A stretch of 64,000 nucleotides of DNA. It comes from Planctomycetota bacterium. Lineage in GTDB: Bacteria > Planctomycetota > E44-bin39. Under the pieces are notes generated by a model. That model did no database searches and had not been told where the DNA came from. It worked only from the letters and a program-made list of their open reading frames with translations. Of the stretch, positions 9,201 to 15,927 are shown piece by piece. Numbering within the stretch: position 1 is the stretch's first letter; each line of letters starts with the position of its first letter. A program made the position numbers and the translations under genes. The DNA is taken from positions 33,491 through 97,490 of the forward strand of contig SOJX01000121.1 of assembly GCA_004376375.1 (NCBI GenBank), written 5' to 3'.

Positions 9201-9505
9201 GGGTCGGGTGATACGCGCTTCCCTTTCAGTATGAAACGCTCCCGCCGCGTGTTCAGGTTGAAAACGAAAAGCTCAAAATTATCGATAGGTTGTTCAAGTA
9301 ATGTATCCCCTCTTTCAGGCAAGTCTAAGAGATCGAATCCGTCCAGCTTTTTTTTGAGGTCTTTGAGGATTTCTATGTCGCCCGGCTTGAGTTTTCTCCC
9401 CTCGTGCGACGCCGGCGCGGGTTCGCACGTTACGCCGAGAAAGATAATCAGCGCGGCGGCGGGTATGAAGATCGAGAGGAATATGGCGATACTTCTTGTT
9501 TTCAC
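6221..9505 (-). CDS. lptC: Very large LptC/OstA-like LPS transport protein
   Basis: 1094 residues from the GTG at 9505; normal LptC has about 190. The GTG overlaps the kdsC stop (GTGA) and has GGAG seven bases upstream, so I reject the in-frame start 48 bases further up. Residues 3-24 are an uncleaved-looking membrane anchor. Residues 75-250 look like LptC, ending in ITDTPISIKHDYYSIDAEGL. The rest contains repeated beta-strand stretches of OstA/LptA type (for example TIVAEGGVIFEHDFEVMAEG). A four-cysteine ribbon (CPKC...CPDSTC) lies near residue 945-970. The kdsD-kdsC-lptC order is standard, but no separate lptA follows, so this protein may carry both LptC and periplasmic bridge functions (inference). 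Confidence 0.75.
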   Translation of the reverse strand: MKTRSIAIFLSIFIPAAALIIFLGVTCEPAPASHEGRKLKPGDIEILKDLKKKLDGFDLLDLPERGDTLLEQPIDNFELFVFNLNTRRERFILKGKRVSPDPANPLYYRIVEPEVIIYSSSPDNQADRLKTTIKSRIARCFNNGSYVQVELEENVLVTTEGSDNSSFMGNPQFIKTERLWVLQNLEPDSEGRQNRRIITDTPISIKHDYYSIDAEGLDEDSATGATRLSGRVDATMESSFLEKIQNIRKGPGNISPRGKSDPYWMEIHCDRGAYIKSRFTSHRRKRPGKPPIRVIGRMPESMRFFGNVRLVRSANIVTARKQLTVFYPPDPPPGPLRPQTIVAEGGVIFEHDFEVMAEGDRAIIEPMDNRFEFIGNPAVLHYGQDTLHAPRIRAHRISENRYDVKLDGGVEGVIRSPTGETGWRLSAPALECVFELVPRSDPTVAKLAAEIDKLRARRLAAKKKTAKDEKKPPDPSKRVPVLVSLRSPGEPLHLYGSAGRDIACSALRFDRRKGSMNLTGDENHRPYFRQGDDFFAAGDRIETDLGRLDHTAVHVSGHVSGRTVRYLQIPAASGAKPGTEPRLEPNIWEFNAEEGRFHFARKEASKDKPSTYTPTKIKLSGRGKDFIFRELKNPLRKNLVTIQGGDMDLDMLAYGGNGSGTVLPRPGAKVDFAVGDLFKFESQKALYNGSNGIIAFEKGGIGRVFPRKKGGAAGAGKDEPWNIVFARLLIETDAEENISAWTAYPLPGKQVDISRPGIKLYGDRLRFEPPNHTATFSGNIRGRIEPDKHTGPEPVASDAGHVRGAWNFTASNLLAQFDDNANSLLSITVRDGVRFFADPGPHDEKAQFNSDVAVYETAVPKLSFLKGKNRPYALIEVYSESAKKALPNELRADRFELFPASGLLLASGKVRGDFHIADKSTSEPLHLRFQAPKMALRLRQEALLRCPKCEKWARRKAVRGAVGRCPDSTCRAPMQSTSKQRNLWQIDEVFAFDKIRFSSYPKGATKSDYLVRADTALYEGARGAVSLRGNPAEVLMRGQGRASQKDIVYDIRKRRLFMKNLTYVYPWGSDPRGTKELRRAFKEQDSKESRKKKD

Positions 9506-10041
9506 GGCCCGTCTCCGGATGTAAGCCCGTACCGGGAAATTATGGCGTCCCATTTTCCCTGGTAGCGGAGGATGAGTTCCGCGACTTCCCGCACGGCGCC
9601 GCGTCCGCCCTCGGCCTCTGTTACGTATACGGCTTCGGCCTTTACCTCGGGCGCCGCGTCGGCGACCGCGACCGGAAACGCGGCGCGCCGCATCACTGGT
9701 ATGTCCATGAGGTCGTCGCCGAGGAAGCAGACGTGTTTGTCTTCGAGTCCGCGTTTTTCGAGCAGGCTCTCGTATGGCGGGATTTTTTCCGTGAATCCCT
9801 GAAGGCAGTCCTCGACGCCGAGCTGCACGGCCCTTCTATCGACTGCCTCCGTCTTGCGACCGGACAGGAATGCAACGCGCAGGCCCGCGCGCTGGAGGTA
9901 TTTTATGCCGCTCCCGTCGCGTGCGTTGAAGCGCTTCATCTCCCGCCCGTCGTCGCTGACTATGATGCTTCCGTCGGTGAGGACGCCGTCGACGTCGAGC
10001 AGGACCAGTTTGACATCTTTGCAGGCATCGTCAATGTTCAT
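9502..10041 (-). CDS. kdsC: 3-deoxy-D-manno-octulosonate 8-phosphate phosphatase
   Basis: 179 residues, a HAD-superfamily phosphatase without a cap domain that releases Kdo from Kdo-8-phosphate in the cytoplasm. Motif I is LLDVDGVLTDG (about 15-25, both catalytic Asp present), followed by FNARDGSGIKYL, motif II FLSGRKT and the metal-binding FLGDDLMDIPVM near 107-118. Length is typical. It starts five bases after kdsD and its stop overlaps the lptC start, so the three genes are coupled. Confidence 0.95.
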   Translation of the reverse strand: MNIDDACKDVKLVLLDVDGVLTDGSIIVSDDGREMKRFNARDGSGIKYLQRAGLRVAFLSGRKTEAVDRRAVQLGVEDCLQGFTEKIPPYESLLEKRGLEDKHVCFLGDDLMDIPVMRRAAFPVAVADAAPEVKAEAVYVTEAEGGRGAVREVAELILRYQGKWDAIISRYGLTSGDGP

Positions 10042-10046
10042 CAGAT

Positions 10047-11030
10047 TTATTTTTCCTGAATAAAGTTATCGCCCGGGATGTCCTTGAGGTTGATAGTCCC
10101 GATAAGCTGTCCCGAACCATCAATCACCGGCAACTCGCCTATTTTCTTTTTCAGCATTATGCCGCGCGCCTCGGCCGCGAGCGCGTCCGGACCGATCATC
10201 GTCGGGTTTTTTATCATGACTTCGCTTATCGGGAGCGTCGAGAGATTGGGCGTGTCAGCGAGAACGAGCCGCCTGAGGTCGCCGTCGGTAAATATGCCCG
10301 CGACGTGCCCGGTGGCGTCGAGGAGCACGCATGCGCCCGCCTTCGCGCGCGATATTGCCGCGATGACTGCGCCGACCGAGGCGTTTACGGGGAGCGAAGG
10401 CGCGGCGTCCCCCGTGCGCATCACGTCGGAGACGCGCCAGAAGCGTTTCTTCTTGCCGAGTGAGCCGCCGGGATGAAAACGCTCGAAATCGCGCCTGGTG
10501 AAGCCGGCTTTCCGGCTTACGGTGAGGGCGAGCGCGTCGCCGAGCGCGAGCGCGGCCGTGGTGGAGCACGAGGGCGCCATGTCGAGGTGGCAGGCCTCGG
10601 CAATCGCGCCCATGGCAAGCGTCACGTCCGCGGCCCTGCCGAGGGTTGATTCTTTTGATTCCGTAAGCGCGATAATTTTTGCGCCGATTTCCTTGAGCGG
10701 GCCCAGCAGGTTGACGATCTCCGCAGTTTCGCCGGAGTTTGAAATGATTATCATCACGTCGTCGGGCTCGACGCGGCCGAGGTCGCCGTGGATGGCCTCG
10801 ACCGGGTGCAGGGAAATCGACGACGTTCCCGTCGACGCGAGTGTCGCCGACAGTTTTTCGCCGATAACGCCGGTTTTTCCCATTCCGGTCACGACGGCGT
10901 GCCCTTTCCCTTTTCTGCACTCGAGGAGTAGGTCGCAGGCCGCCTCGAAAGATTCGTCGAGGCGCTCGATCAGGCTTCGAACCGCTTCGGCTTCCGATTC
11001 GAGCACCTCTTTTGCGAATTCCATATCCAT
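10047..11030 (-). CDS. kdsD: Arabinose-5-phosphate isomerase
   Basis: 327 residues. Interconverts ribulose-5-phosphate and arabinose-5-phosphate, the first step of Kdo synthesis. An SIS domain (about 30-180) shows VTGMGKTGVIGEKLSATLAS, HGDLGRV, IIISNSGETAEI and the ligand-binding SCSTTAALALGDALA. Two CBS domains follow (about 205-320; FTDGDLRR, MLKKKIGELPVIDG). Full family length. It heads the kdsD-kdsC-lptC run with its own promoter near 11.07-11.10 kb, and GGGGAAAT lies before the ATG. Confidence 0.95.
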   Translation of the reverse strand: MDMEFAKEVLESEAEAVRSLIERLDESFEAACDLLLECRKGKGHAVVTGMGKTGVIGEKLSATLASTGTSSISLHPVEAIHGDLGRVEPDDVMIIISNSGETAEIVNLLGPLKEIGAKIIALTESKESTLGRAADVTLAMGAIAEACHLDMAPSCSTTAALALGDALALTVSRKAGFTRRDFERFHPGGSLGKKKRFWRVSDVMRTGDAAPSLPVNASVGAVIAAISRAKAGACVLLDATGHVAGIFTDGDLRRLVLADTPNLSTLPISEVMIKNPTMIGPDALAAEARGIMLKKKIGELPVIDGSGQLIGTINLKDIPGDNFIQEK

Positions 11031-11067
11031 ATATTTCCCCAGTCAGTTTGCCGGATTGGACAGTTTT

Positions 11068-11095
11068 ATTCTAACCTGCGCCATAGGTGTTGCAA
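11068..11095 (-). promoter_or_regulatory. Promoter of the kds-lpt-dprA operon
   Basis: On the minus strand TTGCAA (11095-11090), 16 bases, TAGAAT (11073-11068), about 37 bases before the kdsD ATG. It is the only convincing promoter seen in front of this six-gene minus-strand run. Confidence 0.6.
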
Positions 11096-11098
11096 GGA

Positions 11099-11266
11099 GA
11101 AAGTATAAAGTATGAAGGATGAAGGATGAAAGAAGAGGGAAGAAATGCGGATATAATAATTAGCCGCCGAGCTTGCTCGGCGTATTCTTCAAGGGTGAAG
11201 GATGAAGGAGGGATAATAAAATAAATATTCTTAATTCATACTTCAGCCTTCATACTTCATACTTTG
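11099..11266. repeat. Inverted tandem array, GTATGAAG/GATGAAG units with central palindrome
   Basis: The left arm (11099-11138) has repeated GTATGAAG and GATGAAG units. The right arm (11234-11266) holds their reverse complement, CTTCATAC-type units. Between them is GCCGAGC-TT-GCTCGGC (11166-11181). The whole gap between kdsD and the TPR gene can fold into one hairpin. The same unit recurs at 15.79 kb. Confidence 0.85.
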
Positions 11267-11692
11267 TTAGCTGGTTTCCCAGTTCTCCATCAACGAGAGC
11301 AGTTCTTCGAATCTGCGGTCGTGGCGCAAGTTTTCGAGGTCGGGGTCCGTCCTCATGAACTCGGGGTCGTCGTAGCCGAACTCGATTGCCGCATGCAGCT
11401 TCTCGATAGCCTGTTCCACGTTTCCAAGCAGCGAGTAAGAGCATGCAAGGTTGTAGTGCGCCGTGCTGTCATCGGGCAGAAGCTCGACCAGTTTCAGGTC
11501 TATCTTGAGGCCTGCCTCGTACTGTCCGCGCCGCGTATACGCGTTGCCGAGGGCGAGCATCGCCTCCACGTTTTCCGGTTCGCGCTTGAGGACTGTCTCG
11601 AAGAGGGATACTTCGAACGCGAGCTCGCGTGCCTCCGCCAGATGCCTGGGCACGGTGATTGTCCTGGTTTCCAGTCTGTAGCGGCGCTCCAT
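11267..11692 (-). CDS. Small TPR-repeat protein
   Basis: 141 residues from the ATG at 11692, preferred because GGAGG lies eight bases upstream; a TTG sits one codon before it. Residues 28-110 contain about two and a half tetratricopeptide units (NVEAMLALGNAYTRRGQYEAGL, STAHYNLACSYSLLGNVEQA), followed by DPEFMRTDPDLENLRHDRRF, an ending often seen in small bacterial TPR proteins. TPRs mediate protein-protein contacts; the partner is unknown. Repeat arrays lie on both sides. Confidence 0.85.
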   Translation of the reverse strand: MERRYRLETRTITVPRHLAEARELAFEVSLFETVLKREPENVEAMLALGNAYTRRGQYEAGLKIDLKLVELLPDDSTAHYNLACSYSLLGNVEQAIEKLHAAIEFGYDDPEFMRTDPDLENLRHDRRFEELLSLMENWETS

Positions 11693-11794
11693 CAATGCTT
11701 CCTCCGTCGCGGTATAATCCTGGGGTGACTTTAACCTTAATGATACTTATATATCGGCAATCATGCAATGAATTTTTTAGTAGTAATTAAAATA

Positions 11795-11897
11795 TCGGTC
11801 CTTTGGTCTCTCGGTCCTTTGGTCCTTCGGTCACATTTTTAATTTAATAAAAAGACCGAAAGACCGAGAGACCGAAGGACCGAGAGACCGAATGACC
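11795..11897. repeat. Inverted tandem array, TCGGTCC/TTTGGTC units
   Basis: A left arm of TCGGTCC/TTTGGTC/TCTCGGTC units (11795-11832) is followed by an AT-rich loop and a right arm of GACCGAAA/GACCGAGA units (11853-11897), its near reverse complement. The resulting 38-45 bp hairpin ends four bases from the mutS2 stop and may also end that transcript, although no T-run follows. Confidence 0.85.
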
Positions 11898-11900
11898 AGT

Positions 11901-14006
11901 CTATTCTTCGCTTTCGATCCAGGAAACGGAGGAGAAGTCCGTTTCCACTGAAAGCCCGTCGATATTGATGGTTACGCGCTCTTTGGCCTTGTTGATGCGG
12001 GTAATGGTGCCGCTTTTGCGGAAGGGGATTACGTAGACTTCCTCGCCCTTCTTGAGCGAGCGGGCGAAAGCGTCCCGTTTCTGGCCGAGCGGGGTGTGGA
12101 CGATCTCGTCCTCGATGGCCTTTTCGAGCGATTCGGCGACGTCCCGTACGGCCTTGGGCGCGTTCTTGAGCTCGCGGGAAAGCGTGAGGATGCGCTCGCG
12201 CGCTTTCGTGAGGAGCTTGTCGATCTCCGCGTCGGCTTCGCGCTCGATAGTTTCTTTCCGGGCGTCGAGCTCATCGAGCTTCTTTCCGGCGGCATCCTTG
12301 AGTTCTTCGGTTTCCATGCTGGTCGCGCGTGCGGCTTCGAGCTGTTTTTCAGCCTTGGAGCGAAGCTCCTCCATTGTGGAGATGAGTTCGCGGCCCTCGT
12401 CTGAGCTCCCCTCCATCCCCTTGCGGGCGGCGGCGATTATGCTCTCGTCGATTCCGAGGCGCTCCGCGATGGAGATCGCGTTCGAGTTGCCGGGCTGGCC
12501 GATGGAAAGAACGAACGTGGGCGCAAGCGTTTCGACGTCGAACGAAACGGACGCGTTCTCGACCCGGTCCTTGCGGTAGGCGTACGATTTCAATGCGCCC
12601 AGATGGGTCGTGACGAGCGTCTTAACGCCTTTTTCGCGGATCGCGTCCAGTATCGATTCGCCGAGCGCGGCGCCTTCGTCCGGGTCTGTGCCGCTGCCGA
12701 GCTCGTCGATAAGCGCGAGCATGTCAGGTCCCGCGTCTTTCAGTATCTGGACCAGGTGGGCGACGTGGCTCGAGAAAGTGGATAGCGACTGCTCGATGGA
12801 CTGTTCGTCGCCGATGTCGGCGAGTATGTTTCTGAAAAAAGGTATGTGCGAGTCGCGCGAGGCCGGGATATGCATCCCGGAAAGCGCCATTACCGTGCAG
12901 AGGCCCGCGGTCTTCAGCGCGACCGTTTTGCCGCCCGTGTTCGGCCCGGTGATAACGAGCATGTCGAATTCGCGCCCGAGTTTTATCGTTGTAGGCACGA
13001 CCGCGCTTCTGAACAGTCCTTCCGAAGTTTCTTTCTTGTCTTTCAGAGCGGCCTGTCTCGCCAGGATCAGCAGGATCGGGTGTCTTGCCTCGTGCAGCTC
13101 GAACGGCCCCTCCCGCGCGATTATCGGCTCATCGCAGAAATGGGCGAGCGCGAAACGCGATTTTGCATAGGTCAGGTCCACCCGCGCGAGTACTTCGCGG
13201 AGCCCGGAAAGCTCGTTCTGTATCGCGAGGATTAATCGCGTAAGCGACCAGAGGACGCGCGTGACTTCGGCGGTCTCCTCGAAGAAGAGCTCGGAAAGCT
13301 CGTTTCCCTCGGCGACGATGTCCTGCGGCTCGATGAAAACGGTCTCGCCGCTCTGCGATTTTCCGTGGATTATGCCGCGCACCATCTGCTTGTTAGTGGA
13401 CTTTACGGGCAGGACGAAACGGTTGTCGCGCAGCGTGATGTTGTCGTCCTGAAGGTATTTGCGGATATTACGGCGGCGGATGATGCCGTCGATTTTCTTG
13501 CGGAGGCTGCGTTTGAGGTCGTCGATATCGCGCCTGAGCGCCGAGAGACGGGGCGAGGCGTCGTCGCTAACGCGGCCGCGGCGGTCGATTGCATCCTCTA
13601 TCGAGCCGATTATATTATCGAAGGCGATGCACTTTTCGCCCAGTGCGCGCAGCGCCGGATTGGCCTGTTCGTCGAGACGCAGGAAAAAGGCGCGCAGTTC
13701 CTTTGAAGCCTTAAGGGTGGATTCTATCTCGAGGAGCTGTTTGGCCTCGAGCGGGCGGTTATTATCGACGGCGTCCTTTATATAACCGGATATGTCATGC
13801 AGCCCCTGGATGGGGATTCGTCTACCGTCGGCGAGGATGCGCTTGAGCTCGCTTGTCTCGCGCAGCGCTGCGGTCGTTTCTTCATAATTTTCAAACGGTA
13901 TTGCAGCCAGGGCGGCCGAGCGGCCCAGGACGCTCGAGGCGAAATTCGCGATCTCTCTGCGTACGGTATCGAATTCGAGGATGTTTAGCGTATCTTTATC
14001 GATCAT
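11901..14006 (-). CDS. mutS2: MutS2-family ATPase lacking the Smr domain
   Basis: 701 residues from the ATG at 14006. I prefer it to an in-frame ATG at 14033 because the nine codons between them contain a TATAAT box. Clamp/lever regions (about 1-300) precede a MutS ATPase with Walker A ITGPNTGGKTVALKTA (about 325), Walker B MLALIDELGSGTDPDEG and VTTHLGALKSYA. A long coiled coil follows (about 500-610), then a short beta domain ending WIESEE. Typical MutS2 is about 780 residues and ends in an Smr nuclease domain, which is absent here. It may act in recombination control or on collided ribosomes, as known for the family, but without Smr cleavage. Confidence 0.92.
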   Translation of the reverse strand: MIDKDTLNILEFDTVRREIANFASSVLGRSAALAAIPFENYEETTAALRETSELKRILADGRRIPIQGLHDISGYIKDAVDNNRPLEAKQLLEIESTLKASKELRAFFLRLDEQANPALRALGEKCIAFDNIIGSIEDAIDRRGRVSDDASPRLSALRRDIDDLKRSLRKKIDGIIRRRNIRKYLQDDNITLRDNRFVLPVKSTNKQMVRGIIHGKSQSGETVFIEPQDIVAEGNELSELFFEETAEVTRVLWSLTRLILAIQNELSGLREVLARVDLTYAKSRFALAHFCDEPIIAREGPFELHEARHPILLILARQAALKDKKETSEGLFRSAVVPTTIKLGREFDMLVITGPNTGGKTVALKTAGLCTVMALSGMHIPASRDSHIPFFRNILADIGDEQSIEQSLSTFSSHVAHLVQILKDAGPDMLALIDELGSGTDPDEGAALGESILDAIREKGVKTLVTTHLGALKSYAYRKDRVENASVSFDVETLAPTFVLSIGQPGNSNAISIAERLGIDESIIAAARKGMEGSSDEGRELISTMEELRSKAEKQLEAARATSMETEELKDAAGKKLDELDARKETIEREADAEIDKLLTKARERILTLSRELKNAPKAVRDVAESLEKAIEDEIVHTPLGQKRDAFARSLKKGEEVYVIPFRKSGTITRINKAKERVTINIDGLSVETDFSSVSWIESEE

Positions 14007-14015
14007 GGCGGAACT

Positions 14016-14043
14016 ATTATACCCGGCGGTCATTCGGAGTCAA
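14016..14043 (-). promoter_or_regulatory. Promoter of mutS2, nearly leaderless
   Basis: On the minus strand TTGACT (14043-14038), 16 bases, TATAAT (14021-14016). Initiation about seven bases downstream would place the transcript start only a few bases before the ATG at 14006, and no Shine-Dalgarno sequence is seen there. Confidence 0.7.
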
Positions 14044-14054
14044 CTTCATAATGT

Positions 14055-14156
14055 ATATGATAGTAATACCTCAGTTACGGGAGGTAATATGTAGGGGCAC
14101 GGCGCGCCGTGCCCCTACAATGCCGCAAATCCCTCCGTGACTGAGGCGTTACATAT
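14055..14156. repeat. MITE-like inverted repeat around a GTAGGGGC palindrome
   Basis: The outer arms (14055-14084 and 14131-14156) are imperfect reverse complements built on CCTCAGTTACGGGAGG and CCCTCCGTGACTGAGG. The centre (14091-14118) is the palindrome GTAGGGGCACGGC-GC-GCCGTGCCCCTAC. The element fills much of the divergent gap between mutS2 and the carboxypeptidase gene. Confidence 0.8.
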
Positions 14157-14195
14157 GATAATCAACGTACGGGTTTATATAACGGGAAAAGATTA

Positions 14196-14225
14196 TTGGC
14201 AAGTAAATCCGGGAACCTGTATAAT
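14196..14225 (+). promoter_or_regulatory. Promoter of the M32 carboxypeptidase gene
   Basis: TTGGCA (14196-14201), 18 bases, TATAAT (14220-14225), about 52 bases before the ATG. Confidence 0.6.
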
Positions 14226-14277
14226 CGCCCGCTGTCGGGTCAGCGGAGCATGTAATTCTCTGTAAAGGAAGGTAATT

Positions 14278-15786
14278 ATGGAAGAGAAGCTGAAGGAGCT
14301 GAAAAACCGTTTGCAGGAGATATACGACCTGGAATGTGCGTCGTCGGTCCTCGGATGGGACCAGAACACGTATATGCCGCCGGGAGGAGGGCCGGCCCGC
14401 GCGCGACAGCTTGCGCTGCTGAGGCGGCTTTCGCATGAAAAGTTTTCCTCCCCCGGGATCGGGAAGCTGCTCGATGACCTTCAGCCGTACGAGGAAAGTC
14501 AACCGTATGACTCCGACGAGGCGAGCCTGATTCGTGTAACCAGGCGGAAATACGAGAAAGCGGTCAAAGTGCCGCCGTCGTTTACGGCGGAAATGGCCCG
14601 GCACGGGGCTTCGTCCCGTAATGCGTGGGTGGAGGCGCGGCCGAAAAACGATTTTTCCATGGTGGAGCCTTACCTCGAGAAATCGCTGGAGCTCAGGCAA
14701 CAGCTTGCGGATTATTTCCCCGGCTATGAGCACGTTATGGACCCGCTGATTGATTATTCCGATTACGGGATGAAAGTTTCGGACATCAAACTGCTTTTCG
14801 GCGAGCTGAAAAAAGAGCTTGTGCCGCTGGCGGAGAAAATCGCTTCGCAGGAGCCGCCTGACGATTCGTGCGCGCGTCAGCATTTTCCCGAAGAAAAACA
14901 GCTTATGCTCGGCCTCGAGGTGGCGAAACGGATCGGATACGATTTTGACCGCGGCCGCGAAGACAAGGCGCCGCACCCGTTCGCAACGCGGTTTTCCATT
15001 GATGACGTCAGGATTACAACGCGTGTACTGGAGGACGATGTCAGGGGCGCGCTATTTGCCACGATGCACGAGTCCGGGCACGCGATGTACGAGCAGGGAG
15101 TGAAAAAGGAATTCGAAGGCACGCCGCTCGGGCGCGGGACGTCGTCAGGCGTGCACGAGAGCCAGTCGCGGCTGTGGGAAAACCTTGTCGGGCGAAGCCG
15201 CGGATGCCTGAGTTATTTCTACCCGAGAATTCAGGAAGTTTTTCCCGAGCAGCTTGGCTCTGTGCCTCTTGAAACTTTTTACCGCGCCGTTAACAGGGTG
15301 AGTTCTTCGCTTATCCGGGTTTACGCCGACGAGGTGACGTACAACCTGCATGTCATGATACGCTTCGGTCTCGAGATTGAGCTTCTGGAAGGCAACCTGC
15401 CGGTGCGCGACCTGCCGGAAGCATGGAACGAGGGATACAGGAAAGAGCTTGGCATTACCCCGCCTGACGATAAAGACGGGGTCATGCAGGACATCCACTG
15501 GTACGGCGGCGGTATCGGCGGCGGGTTCCAGGGTTATACGCTCGGCAATATCATGAACGCCCAGTTCTACGAGGCCGTGCTCGCCGCGCACCCGGAGATA
15601 CGTTCGGAAATCGAGAAAGGGAAATTCAGTACCCTGTACGACTGGCTCAGGGAGAATATCTGGCAGCACGGCAGCAAGTTCACGACGCACGAGCTTGTCG
15701 AGCGCGTCACCGGCGGGCCGATCAGCATCGAGCCGCTGGTGAATTATCTGAAGACGAAATTCGGAGAGATATATAATCTGAAGTAA
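14278..15786 (+). CDS. Carboxypeptidase Taq (M32 family metallopeptidase)
   Basis: 502 residues, the normal length for the family. A cytoplasmic zinc enzyme that removes C-terminal residues from peptides. The zinc motif HESGHAMYEQG (HExxH) lies near residue 263, followed by the second family motif GVHESQSRLWEN near 288. The late motif IHWYGGGIGGGFQGYTLGN near 405 is also typical. AAGGAAGG is placed just before the ATG. It stands alone, divergent from mutS2. Confidence 0.95.
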   Translation: MEEKLKELKNRLQEIYDLECASSVLGWDQNTYMPPGGGPARARQLALLRRLSHEKFSSPGIGKLLDDLQPYEESQPYDSDEASLIRVTRRKYEKAVKVPPSFTAEMARHGASSRNAWVEARPKNDFSMVEPYLEKSLELRQQLADYFPGYEHVMDPLIDYSDYGMKVSDIKLLFGELKKELVPLAEKIASQEPPDDSCARQHFPEEKQLMLGLEVAKRIGYDFDRGREDKAPHPFATRFSIDDVRITTRVLEDDVRGALFATMHESGHAMYEQGVKKEFEGTPLGRGTSSGVHESQSRLWENLVGRSRGCLSYFYPRIQEVFPEQLGSVPLETFYRAVNRVSSSLIRVYADEVTYNLHVMIRFGLEIELLEGNLPVRDLPEAWNEGYRKELGITPPDDKDGVMQDIHWYGGGIGGGFQGYTLGNIMNAQFYEAVLAAHPEIRSEIEKGKFSTLYDWLRENIWQHGSKFTTHELVERVTGGPISIEPLVNYLKTKFGEIYNLK

Positions 15787-15927
15787 AAAGTATGAAGTAT
15801 GAAGGATGAAAAAAGAGAAGAGTGAAGTATGAAATGATAATTTGTTTAGCTGTCGAGCGTAACCAGACCGGTTTGATCGACGCGTTTTGATATTCAATCG
15901 AAAATCGACAATCGTAAATCGAAAATC
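15787..15927. repeat. Short arrays of GTATGAAG and AATCGAA-type units
   Basis: GTATGAAG/GATGAA units (15787-15835) and later AATCGAA/AATCGACA units (15890-15927) between the ends of two converging genes. The first unit matches the array at 11.1 kb. No inverted second arm is clear here. Confidence 0.65.

Noticed and set aside
9506..9553. Upstream ATG start for the LptC-like gene
   Set aside because: The GTG at 9505 has GGAG at proper spacing and the GTGA overlap with kdsC; the upstream start has neither.
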